Below, in pieces: positions 1 to 8,545 of a DNA stretch of 64,000 nt. The stretch spans positions 145,683,501 to 145,747,500 of the forward strand of contig CM032229.1 of the NCBI GenBank assembly GCA_019009955.1, given 5' to 3'. The DNA comes from Riptortus pedestris. Its lineage: Eukaryota; Arthropoda; Insecta; Hemiptera; Alydidae. A model generated the notes under the pieces. That model made no database searches. It was not told where the DNA came from and saw only the letters and a program-made list of their open reading frames with translations. The translations under genes were made by a program, and so were the position numbers. Numbering within the stretch: position 1 is the stretch's first letter; the number at the start of each line of letters is the position of its first letter.

Positions 1-219
1 TAAAAAAAAAAAAAAATAAATATTCATAACATATTATTTGCAAAGAGATAACAAAAAAAAAAATCTGGCAGAATCTTCCATCTCAGATTTCCCAAGTATT
101 AGTATGGCAGAGTAGTCATCTTATCTTAGCATGAATTCTCTTTTTTTAAGTAAATACTAAAAGTTGAAAACGAGAAAGTAACACTGACTCGCTCAATATT
201 TTCGAAATACGAAAAAATG

Positions 220-440
220 TATATAACAACAATTGTTGTGGACCAATATTTTATCAAAATTGGTTAAATATCATTTTTTGATCAGACCCATTATAACAAG
301 GATATTTTGAATTTTCAACTTCCCCCAGGCCTCGACCCTTTCCTTGCCCGGTTTGAGCTATCAACAAGTATCAACAAAAGTTAAACATCGAGTATAGTAA
401 ACATCAACTAAATATTTTCGAGTTTAGTACTTAAAATCAT
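220..440 (+). repeat. Degenerate HINE-like module
   Basis: Old fragment of the window's dominant repeat. It keeps the order seen in better copies: a GATCAGACCC block (GATCCGACGT elsewhere), a GGATATTTTGAATTTTC block, a C-rich stretch and a CGGTTTGAGC block. Neither terminus is recognisable. Confidence 0.5.
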
Positions 441-589
441 TGAAGATGACGTCATTATAAAGCATACTTGCAAGTACCTCACATAGTAAAAGTTCAATGA
501 CGACAATAGCTGGTATTTAAGCTTCGAATAAAGTGTTTAATGTTACAAAATCTTATAGTAAATATGACATGAGTGTGAGTGGGGTTTAC

Positions 590-858
590 TGGTGGGTGAA
601 AACTATGAAGTGCAAATATCTCGGTTAATATTCATAAAAGAGAAAATGCGTTTATTACAACTACATTCTATATACAATTGAACTTGCAATAAGATTAGTT
701 CTGTAAAATTTTTTGATCCAACTTATAATAATGTCTACGAAATTTCCACCCCTTCTATCAGGTTTGATATCAGCCATTAACGAAATAGATCTTTAGTTCT
801 ACAAGAAACGCTTATATGTCAAGTTTCATTACAATTGGGACCAGTATAGCGGTAACAG

Positions 859-892
<34 letters not shown>
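590..892 (+). repeat. HINE-like fragment with central (TA)n
   Basis: Carries the family block AAATATCTCGGTTAATATTC near 616, the GATCCAACTTATA block, the C-rich block, CAGCCATTAACGAA, and then the AGCGGTAACAGA that normally precedes the central (TA)n (about 860-890). The usual 3' half after the microsatellite is missing; a different element starts there on the opposite strand. Confidence 0.7.
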
Positions 893-895
<3 letters not shown>

Positions 896-1740
896 TGTAA
901 CCTCTGTCTGTAAATTGATTTTTTTTTTTTTTTTATAAATTTCAGGATACATTTTCTAATCGTTTGTAATTTGTGGGTTTGGTGTCTGTTTGTTACATCT
1001 TCACTCGGAATTTCATGCTACATGGTACGTGCATAACTAAGAACCCAATTGAGGCTTTAAAGACGAACAAGAGTAGGGTTATAATGGGTATCATAAATGA
1101 AAACTTGGGATATTTGGTTTCCTATTGGTTTTTCAGCAAACATGAAATAACAGAGGTTATTTAATTTGTATTTAAAGTAACTATTGTTATATACTTTTTG
1201 TCGTAAAAAGAGTGAACTCAATGAAACTGCGCTTGTGGGTTGATAATAAATCGTCCTTGATTATAATTAATATTAACATTTTTAAGAACAAATAGTAGTG
1301 GGGTTGAAATGGAGGCATGGAATGAAAAATCGCTACATTTTGTTTCCTATTTGTTCCTCAGTAAAAATGCACATAATAAAAGTTTTGATATTTAGAGTAA
1401 CGTTCGTAACATATAGGCAAAGGACTTTAGTGGGAGCCAACAATTTTATTGGATTTATACGGCTGAACTGAACTGAAGAGAACTCCGTACTTGTATATTG
1501 AAATTTCTTGAAAAAAATACAGGAGAGGGGGTTGCTAGGGGAGGAATGGAATGAAAAATCGTGTTATTTATTTCCCTATTAGTTTTTCGGTAAACTTAGC
1601 AAAATCTGTTTCTATTGTATTTTTAAAGTTACGTTTGCTATATAGACATTTGATGTATAAGTATTGACGAGATATTCGCTAAAAATTACAGCGGGAGTCA
1701 TGCTGATTTATTAATCACCATCCCCCCCTAACCCGTAGTA
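893..1740 (-). mobile_element. Reverse copy of CTAG-type element with internal repeats
   Basis: Read on the minus strand this resembles the element at 53669-55020. It begins next to a (TA)n with the complement of CAGAGGTTACA and contains three diverged internal units, marked on the plus strand by TTTCCTATTGGTTTTTCAGC near 1118 and relatives near 1353 and 1577 (spacing about 225-235 bp). The 63-codon open frame at 973-1164 lies inside these repeats and is not a gene. The CTAG end was not found clearly. Confidence 0.55.
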
Positions 1741-1759
1741 CGAGTGTGAGGGTAGGTGT

Positions 1760-1855
1760 TCAGAGTGGACCCAACAAATTCAAAAATCTCGGTAAGTATC
1801 CGAGAAAGAGAAAACATTTGTGTGTGTGTGTGTATATATATATAGTTTTTAAAAT
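1760..1855 (+). repeat. HINE-like scrap with (TG)n(TA)n
   Basis: A short AAAAATCTCGGTAAGTATCC block matching the HINE-like AAATATCTCGG block, followed by GAGAAAGAGAAAACATTTG and a short (TG)n(TA)n tract. Confidence 0.45.
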
Positions 1856-2462
1856 GCACAGATACGACTGTTCTAATATATATTATATATAATTAAAGTT
1901 ACAATTATATCCTACTCATCACGACAACTCTTTCAAGCGTAATTACTGTTGGTAAGGGTCATTCCATCTCATATCATCCAGGCCATGTCACCCATGGTCT
2001 CAGATTTTAATGAAAAAAAATTTGAACAACAATTTTTACCTTCCTTATGAAGAATATTAAATTTTACTTTGATATCTCCAGTAGTTTTTGTGAAAAAATG
2101 CTGAAATATCGAGAAAGTTTGTGTAACTGACATTTCAAAGGTTGCTTATTTGACATACATTGCATTAGAAAAAAATCATAACTTTAGTTATTTTCAACAT
2201 ATTAAGATAAAATTTTCACTAAAGTGTTCACAAAAGCATGGAGATACAGGAAAGATAATTTGATAATCATATTAAAATATAAGCCTCCTTCAAAATTTCA
2301 GGAACTGCGTCCTTATCAAAATTTTTATTAAAAAAAAAACCCAATTTTTCAAATATGTTTTTGCACATGAGGCAGAGTAATTAAGCAAACAAACTTTTTT
2401 TTAATTGTTCGTTAATGTGCAAACTAATAGACTATGAAAGAAAAACAATGGCTTTTTGAGTG

Positions 2463-2464
<2 letters not shown>
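1856..2464. other. No gene seen, AT-rich unique sequence
   Basis: No open frame, hairpin or recognisable repeat of note. The last bases (GGCTTTTTGAGTGATTATA, about 2450) recur near 6018, so this edge belongs to a local duplicated segment. Confidence 0.6.

Positions 2465-2533
<69 letters not shown>
2465..2533. repeat. (TA)n microsatellite, 5' flank of LTR element
   Basis: Uninterrupted TA dinucleotides of about 69 bp, ending directly at the TGTAACGG start of the 5' LTR. A second (TA)n follows the 3' LTR at 5521, so the retrotransposon sits inside one TA tract and its target-site duplication is masked. Confidence 0.95.
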
Positions 2534-2536
<3 letters not shown>

Positions 2537-2897
2537 AACGGTCGAGTCTGGGTTCTCCGCTGTCTCTAGATCTATGAGATCCGAGTGACTAGTACTAGGC
2601 TATAAACGAGGTAGCAGCACCTGTCAAGGGAGGAGAGCGGACCGCTATAAGTCCAAAGGGCAATCTCTCGGAGAGAGAATGAGGCAGTCGACCCTCAAGA
2701 TGCAACAAGAGCGTAAGTGTTTCTTTAATTAGCTAGCCTAAATGTGCTATCTCTCGGATTAAATAGTTAAATTAGCTGTTATAGCTGAGATGGTGGAAAC
2801 AAAAAATGCTTGCCGTGCAATATATAAGACCCTGAGAAGTAGCCGGTACATAGTTGAATTTAAATATTAATAAAAATTAAATAAACCTTTCATTATA
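2534..2897 (+). repeat. 5' LTR
   Basis: Starts TGTAACGGTCGAG and ends CATTATA. The end is set by comparison with the right LTR, since sequences diverge immediately afterwards. The U5-like end holds AATAAA (about 2879) shortly before the terminus, and TATATAAGACC near 2820 could be a TATA box. Ends are TG...TA rather than TG...CA, so trimming by a few bases is possible. Confidence 0.9.
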
Positions 2898-2902
2898 TAA
2901 AA

Positions 2903-2916
2903 TGGAGCCCAACGTG
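2903..2916 (+). promoter_or_regulatory. Primer-binding site, tRNA-Lys type
   Basis: TGGAGCCCAACGTG lies five bases after the LTR. It resembles the TGGCGCCCAACGTG type complementary to the 3' end of insect tRNA-Lys, with one mismatch (A for C at position 4). Identification of the tRNA is from family knowledge, not from a match made here. Confidence 0.7.
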
Positions 2917-3018
2917 AAAGGGCACGGCTTAAACATTTTTTTAAATTTAAACTTTTAAAACATTTATTTAGGTTATTCATAAAAAAAAAAATTTTTTTAA
3001 TTAACATAGATTATAAAA

Positions 3019-4494
3019 ATGGATATTAATACTAATAGCAAAAGTTTTGAGGATAGGATTAGTGATGTAGAACAGGAAAGTGATAATTTGGATCTTGAAA
3101 ATCTATCTATTGAAAGTGAACCGTTAGAGGGAACACAGACCAATAATATCATATATAAAGATCAGGCTAGACATATAATTCAATTAGAGGATTCGGGAAT
3201 ACCGTTATCTACTGAAATAGCAAATTTGAGCTTTTTGGGTTTTGAACAACCGCGAGGTACTTCTACCAGAATAATAGATAATTTAAACGATTTAAAAGGA
3301 CAAAAAGAGGTCAGTAGTCCTATCGAAAAAGATCAAAACATGCTGGAAGCTATAATGAACTTAATAAAAGCAGGAAATACTAAATTGGAAGCCAAACTAG
3401 AAGAAAATAATAACAAACTAGAACAAAATAATTACAAACTAGAACAAAATAATAATAAACTAGAAGAAAATAATAACAAACTCGAAGAAAATAATAACAA
3501 ACTAGAAGAATTTAAACAAGAAGTTAGAAATAGTATTGAATCATTGAAAATAGATATCGAACAAACTCGAGTAGATGTATCAAACGTGAGAAAAGAATTT
3601 ATGAATGAGATAAATAATCTTAAAAACGAAAATGAAATAAACTTAAAATCTTTAGAGAATAGGTTAGCAGGTGAAACAGAAAATTTAAAAAAAGAAACCG
3701 TTCAGACTAGAGAACTACTAAAAACGGAATTAATGGATGAAATGGATGCCAAAATAATAGAAACCCGACAAGAATGCCATCAACAGAAAAACTTAATTCG
3801 GAATGAATTAAAAGGGGAAATTGAGCATGAAAAGATTATCCAAGGGAAGATAAATGATCAAATAAATCTAAATATTCAGAAAATTACTCACGAAAATAAA
3901 CAAATAATTGAAGATAGATCGTTAATACAAATAGAGAATTTATTAGAGACAGATTTCAAAATAGGAGGTATAGCTGATGAAATGGAAAATATCCGACAAG
4001 AATTAAAAAAAGTTCAGATAGGTCATTTGCCCAACTATAAAGAAATTAGAGTCAATCCTGAAGCGAGATGTCCTAAATTTAGTGATAGTCGACAGGAGAG
4101 CCCTACTGACTTTCTCTCTGAATTAGAAAATTATTTTAACATTTATGGAGTAGATACATGGGGAAAACAAGAGTTAATTATTTCAGAGTGCATGAGGGGA
4201 GTTCCCAGAACTTGGTGGCTGATTGAAAAGGAATTTATTAGAAATTTCATTAATTTTAAAGAAAGATTTTTAAATAAATATTGGGGAGAAGATAGGCAGG
4301 ATGAATGTAGAAATCAAATTACCAATGGGAAATATCGCCCAGGAGAAAATTTAACTATGGATGATTATGCCAGGAAATTATTTAAAGACTGTAAATATCT
4401 TAATCCACCTTTTCCAGAGTCTTATCAAATAAAATGCATCATAAAACACTTCCCATGGCAAATACAATGTCTTGGGGGTCGGCCAAATCAGTAA
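3019..4494 (+). CDS. gag: Gag-like structural protein of LTR element
   Basis: 491 codons from an ATG 122 bp after the LTR. Residues about 1-110 are acidic and probably disordered. Around residues 119-165 a seven-residue motif (KLEENNN/KLEQNNN) is repeated about five times, the start of a long coiled coil running to about residue 330. Residues about 345-475 look like a retroelement capsid: DFLSELENYF, GVPRTWW, FKERFLNKYWG and GENLTMDDYARKLF match the helical, tryptophan-bearing Gag pattern of Ty3/gypsy elements. The frame closes early at TAA (4492-4494), just after a five-G run; the neighbouring frame continues with a basic Gag-like tail, so a one-base shift or a programmed frameshift is likely. 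No CCHC zinc knuckle is seen. Expected role: particle assembly and RNA packaging in the cytoplasm. Confidence 0.85.
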   Translation: MDINTNSKSFEDRISDVEQESDNLDLENLSIESEPLEGTQTNNIIYKDQARHIIQLEDSGIPLSTEIANLSFLGFEQPRGTSTRIIDNLNDLKGQKEVSSPIEKDQNMLEAIMNLIKAGNTKLEAKLEENNNKLEQNNYKLEQNNNKLEENNNKLEENNNKLEEFKQEVRNSIESLKIDIEQTRVDVSNVRKEFMNEINNLKNENEINLKSLENRLAGETENLKKETVQTRELLKTELMDEMDAKIIETRQECHQQKNLIRNELKGEIEHEKIIQGKINDQINLNIQKITHENKQIIEDRSLIQIENLLETDFKIGGIADEMENIRQELKKVQIGHLPNYKEIRVNPEARCPKFSDSRQESPTDFLSELENYFNIYGVDTWGKQELIISECMRGVPRTWWLIEKEFIRNFINFKERFLNKYWGEDRQDECRNQITNGKYRPGENLTMDDYARKLFKDCKYLNPPFPESYQIKCIIKHFPWQIQCLGGRPNQ

Positions 4495-4824
4495 TAAAGA
4501 GAAATTTCTTGACCTTTTACAAAAATTACCTGCTCAGGATATCATGAGGGGAACTAATGGCGAAGAAAATCGTGAGAATGAAGGAAACAACCCAAATAGA
4601 GTAAAAATTAGACAAAGAGAAATTTCGATAGAGAATAGGGATCGAAATTCATGGAGTAGGCAACCAGGTTATAACAGGAGACATAGTAATTTTCCCCCTA
4701 GTAATAGCTTTCATCCAAGAAACCCAGATAATGTTTCCCGACAATTTTATAATAGTAGTGGAAATTCTAATTACAAACCACTCAACAAAAGGTTTGGAAG
4801 AGGTAATGGGAAATTTGAAAATAG

Positions 4825-4831
<7 letters not shown>
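4472..4831 (+). pseudogene. Gag C-terminal basic tail in shifted frame
   Basis: This frame overlaps the end of the 491-codon gag frame in another phase and has no ATG where it takes over. It encodes FLDLLQKLPAQDIM, then a region rich in Arg, Asn, Ser and Gly (RNSWSRQPGYNRRHSNFPPS, FGRGNGKFENRNY) typical of a disordered nucleic-acid-binding Gag tail. From 4832 it runs into poly-Lys read from an A tract, which is not meaningful coding. I infer a +1 phase change at the G run near 4474-4478, either a mutation or a recoding site. Confidence 0.65.
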
Positions 4832-4877
<46 letters not shown>

Positions 4878-5140
4878 AAAATAAAATAATAAAAAAAAAA
4901 AAAATAAAAAAAAAAAATAAATTATAGTAATATTAAAATAAATAAAAATATATAATATATTTATTGTTATAAAAAAAAAAACAATAGTAATATTAAAATA
5001 AATAAATAAATAAATAAAAAAAAAAAAATAAAATAAAAAAAAATAAAATAATAAAAAAAAAAATAATAATAAAAAAAAAAAAATAAAAAAAAAAAAATAA
5101 AATAAAAAAAAAAAAATTATATAAAAAAATTTTTTTTTTC
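4832..5140. repeat. A-rich low complexity in place of pol
   Basis: About 300 bp of poly(A), AAATAAAA and AAATAATAA runs between the gag tail and the 3' LTR. It holds no coding capacity. Its position suggests that pol was lost and the gap filled by poly(A)-like sequence, perhaps from template switching during reverse transcription. Confidence 0.85.
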
Positions 5141-5156
5141 TCTCTGGGTGGGCATA

Positions 5157-5514
5157 TGTAACGGTCGAGTCTGGGTTCTCCGCTGTCTCTAGATCTATGA
5201 GATCCGAGTGACTAGTACTAGGCTATAAACGAGGTAGCAGCACCTGTCAAGGGAGGAGAGCGGACCGCTATAAGTCCAAAGGGCAATCTCTCGGAGAGAG
5301 AATGAGGCAGTCGACCCTCAAGATGCAACAAGAGCGTAAGTGTTTCTTTAATTAGCTAGCCTAAATGTGCTATCTCTCGGATTAAATAGTTAAATTAGCT
5401 GTTATAGCTGAGATGGTGGAAACAAAAAATGCTTGCCGTGCAATATATAAGACCCTGAGAAGTAGCCGGTACATAGTTGAATTTAAATATTAATAAAAAT
5501 TAAATAAACCTTTC

Positions 5515-5520
<6 letters not shown>
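5157..5520 (+). repeat. 3' LTR
   Basis: Matches the 5' LTR base for base as far as I can read, from TGTAACGGTCGAG to CATTATA. Followed immediately by (TA)n. Confidence 0.9.
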
Positions 5521-5572
<52 letters not shown>

Positions 5573-5576
5573 TTTA
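5521..5576. repeat. (TA)n microsatellite, 3' flank of LTR element
   Basis: TA repeats continuing the tract interrupted by the LTR element, then TATATTTTAGAGATAAACC, which has a diverged partner near 6030. Confidence 0.9.
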
Positions 5577-5819
5577 GAGATAAACCAAAATATTTTGGAA
5601 TTTTCTCAAAAAATGCTATTCTATGAACAAATATGAGAAATAATACCAAAAAAAATTAAATAATTGTTAATTTAGGTGTATGACCTTTTAAAAAGACTTA
5701 CGAATTTAAAAACAAATTTTCAATAATTGGTATTTAGGTTTAGTTTTGTCGAAACACAAAAATGAAGGTGACATTAAAGTTAAGTTTTACACCCACATGG
5801 TCCTGCACCATCATTTTAT

Positions 5820-6014
5820 TGGTCTTCGAAGGAAGATATTTGTTTTATTCCCATATGTAATGTAATAGCTTGTGTCGCTGCACCAGCAACAAAAGGCTCT
5901 GGTAGAGTGTACAATTTCCCTGAAAAGGACTTAATTGACATTCAAAAACAATGGCTCTTGAATACAAAAAGAAGGCATCACGAATTTAAAAACAAATTTT
6001 CAAAAGAAAAATAG
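5820..6014 (+). pseudogene. THAP-like zinc-finger fragment
   Basis: An open stretch with no ATG of its own, read in the frame whose stop is TAG at 6012-6014. It contains ICNVIAC (C-x4-C), then GSGRVYNFPEKD and IQKQWLLNTKRR. The spacing of paired cysteines, an aromatic-plus-FP motif and a downstream tryptophan resembles the N-terminal half of THAP DNA-binding domains, found in host regulators and P-element-type transposases. The distal C-x2-H pair is absent, so it is a fragment if the assignment is right. Confidence 0.4.
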
Positions 6015-6241
6015 CGGCTTTTTGAGTGCTTATATATTTTTTAGACAAAAAAAATTATTCATTTTTTTTTCAGAAAATGTTATTACAGATACAAATGATT
6101 ATGGAATTATCAAATTGCAATTTAAATAATTATTTGTTAAGCTACATGTTCTTTTAAAGCTTTAAATGTGAACTTCAATTAATCTTTTTTTATTATTATT
6201 TGCTCGTCCCATGAAAATCATTAATAACTTATAATAATTTA

Positions 6242-6600
6242 AATAGTTTGCCTGAAAATTTATTTTATTTTTAATATATTTTAATAGTTGTAATTTTAAC
6301 GTTTATTTTAATAAGCTTTAAGTTTAATGTTATTTTTATTGCTTTTATTTAATAGCCTTAATTTTGTTTTTTATAAAATGCCCTAACTCCATTAACTATT
6401 CTAATAGTCTATAGGTTTAGTATAATTAATAATAGCATTTTATTAGTATTTATTTAAACGATTTGTCGGGAATTTTTTTTCCTATTTTTAATATATTTTA
6501 ATAGTTGTAAATTGAATGTTTATTTTAATAAGCTTTAAGTTTAATATTAATTTGAATAGTTTATCTGAAAATTTATTTTATTTTTAATAGTTGAATTGGA
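6242..6600. repeat. AT-rich tandem repeat
   Basis: A block around TTTTAATATATTTTAATAGT followed by AATAAGCTTTAAGTTTAAT appears at about 6270-6340 and 6485-6555 (offset about 217 bp), with a shorter third copy near 6556-6590. No coding potential. Confidence 0.55.
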
Positions 6601-6649
6601 TACCACCTGGGGTACCGGGTTTCAGGACATACGGCCGAGAACTTCCTCA

Positions 6650-6684
6650 CCCCCCCCCCCCAAAAAAAAAAAAAAAAAGGGGGG
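6650..6684. repeat. C12-A17-G6 homopolymer block
   Basis: Twelve C, seventeen A and six G directly adjacent. This could be a real slippage product or an assembly or consensus artefact. Confidence 0.9.
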
Positions 6685-6741
6685 AGTGGGTTGAAACAAA
6701 AAATATGAAGTGAAAAAATTAATAATAAAAAAATAATATAC

Positions 6742-6742
<1 letters not shown>

Positions 6743-6784
<42 letters not shown>

Positions 6785-6847
6785 GTTGACCAGTGTGTCA
6801 TAAGGAGGAGAATCTGCTTAGTTTACGCAACCCCTGCGTGATGGACT
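6743..6847 (-). repeat. HINE-like 5'-end fragment with (TA)n
   Basis: Ends with AATCTGCTTAGTTTACGCAA then CCCCTGCGTGATGGACT, the reverse of the family's AGTCCGTCACGCAGG end. It is preceded by a (TA)n (6743-6780). The body of the element is missing. Confidence 0.75.
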
Positions 6848-7594
6848 TTTTTTTTTGGCACATAGGTGAATCAATTTCAGTCTTAAGTATCCTTATCATG
6901 GCAAAGAGGATATTTAGTAAACGAAACCTGGTAACCTGTGAGAATAAATTCAGGCACAACAATGTGGGTAACCTATCCAGACGACCTATCGAGTATTTAT
7001 AACTTCTTTTCCTAGATTAAATGTAAAAATTACCTGATTAGCGTTTTAGGGTCACCTAATCTGTAGGCTATCAATTAATGTTAGAAGAATAAAATATACA
7101 TATAATAAATGCACTCACCCAACTCTGTAATAAATTTCGTTAATGACTTTTTTCATCATCTTTTCCAATTTTTTTTCCAGCTCTCTCTTGTTCATCCTTT
7201 TACAAACCCCATCAGTCTGTATCATATTCAGGGCTCTACTAACGGGGTCTTCTCTACTTCTGCTTAGCGCCATATCTGAAAAATTATAATATTTTAACAG
7301 ACAGCAATGACATAATTCACATGTATTACTAACCATAGAAGACGTTCATCCACATTCAGCATAGCCGTAAAGTAGATATGTAAGACTAAAAAGAGATAAA
7401 TCAGTTATTATTCAAGAAGAATATAGAAGTGACTGAAAATATTAATGGGGGGGGATTCGTCTTTTAAGTAGGGTCGAAAGACTTATAGAACCAATCTTAT
7501 TAAACTATTGATATATAATACTAGCATTATTAACGGCTAATATCAATTAAATTGTTGATTTCATAGGAAAGGAAATATAAAGGGTTTCAGAGGG

Positions 7595-8545
7595 AGAATG
7601 TGTTGACAAAGCTAACCAACCAGACTCTTGTAGAGTGGCGAGTAGCCAACACGATGGAGATAGGATGGGTTGACTGAGTTACCCAACCAAGCCCCTGTAG
7701 ACTGTTGAGTAGTGACAAGAGTGAAGATGGGGTGGGTTGACAGAGTTACGTAAACAGGCCATCATTGTAGACTGTCGAGTAGCGACCACAGTGGAAATGG
7801 GATTGGTTGACAGAGTTACCAAACCAAGTCCTAGTGACCTGTAGAGTAGCGAACAGTGTGGAGATAGGATGGGTTGACGGAGTTACCTAACCAGGCCTAT
7901 GTAGACTGTTGAGTAGTGGCAAGAGTAGAGATGGGATGGGTTGGCAGTGTATTTACCTAACCAGGTCCCTCTATAGTGGTGAACAGCGACTATTTTGGAG
8001 ATGGGATTGGTTGATAGAGTTACCCAAACAAGCCCTAGTGGATTGTAGAGAAGCGACCAGAGTAGAGATATGATGGGTTGACGGAGTTACCTAACCAAGC
8101 CCCTGTAGTGATAAGAGTAGAGATGGGATGGGTTGACATATGTAGTTACCTAACCAGGTCCCTCTATAGTGTTGAACAGCGACTACTCTGGAGATGGGAT
8201 TTGTTAACAGAGTTACCCAACCAAGACCTAGTGACCTGTAGAGTAGCGAAAAGAGTGGAGATATGATGGGTTGACGGAGTTACCTAACCAAGCCCCTGTA
8301 GACTGTTGAGTAGTGACAAGAGTAGAGATGGGATGGGTTGACATATGTAGTTACCTAACCAGGTCCCTCTATAGTGGTGAACAGCGACTACTCTGGAGAT
8401 GGGATGGGTTGACAGAGTTACCTAACCCAGTCTTAGTGGACTGTAGAGTAGCGACCAGAATGGAGATATGATGGGTTGACAGAGTTGCCAAACCAGGCCC
8501 CACTAGAGTGGTGAGCAGCAACCACGGGATGGGTTGACAGAGTAA
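7595..8545. repeat. 67-bp minisatellite with trimeric higher-order units
   Basis: About fourteen tandem units of roughly 67-70 bp, each marked by GGTTGACAGAGTTACC (variants), CTGTAGACTGTTGAGTAG and GAGATGGGATG. Start points fall near 7668, 7735, 7805, 7872, 7939, 8009, 8075, 8130, 8201, 8268, 8335, 8406, 8473 and 8530. Units of three recur as blocks of about 195-205 bp (from about 7876, 8079 and 8272). Open frames here on both strands are repeat artefacts. Confidence 0.92.

Larger units (their letters stand above)
2534..5520 (+). mobile_element. Gag-only LTR retrotransposon (Ty3/gypsy-like)
   Basis: A 2987-bp element bounded by two 364-bp direct repeats (2534-2897 and 5157-5520) that I read as identical, which points to recent insertion. 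A tRNA-Lys-type primer-binding site follows the left LTR, then a gag-like frame. No protease, reverse transcriptase, RNase H or integrase is present: after the basic gag tail there is about 300 bp of A-rich low-complexity DNA and then the 3' LTR. It is therefore a non-autonomous element that would need pol from a relative. The segment before the right LTR (TCTCTCTGGGTGGGCATA) is only a weak polypurine tract. Confidence 0.9.

Noticed and set aside
4832..4927. Poly-Lys C-terminus of the shifted gag frame as a nuclear signal
   Set aside because: It is a translated A tract in the filler region and unlikely to be functional.
7595..8545. Regular spacing that might suggest a CRISPR array
   Set aside because: Whole 67-bp units repeat with no unique spacers, and the genome is eukaryotic; it is a minisatellite.
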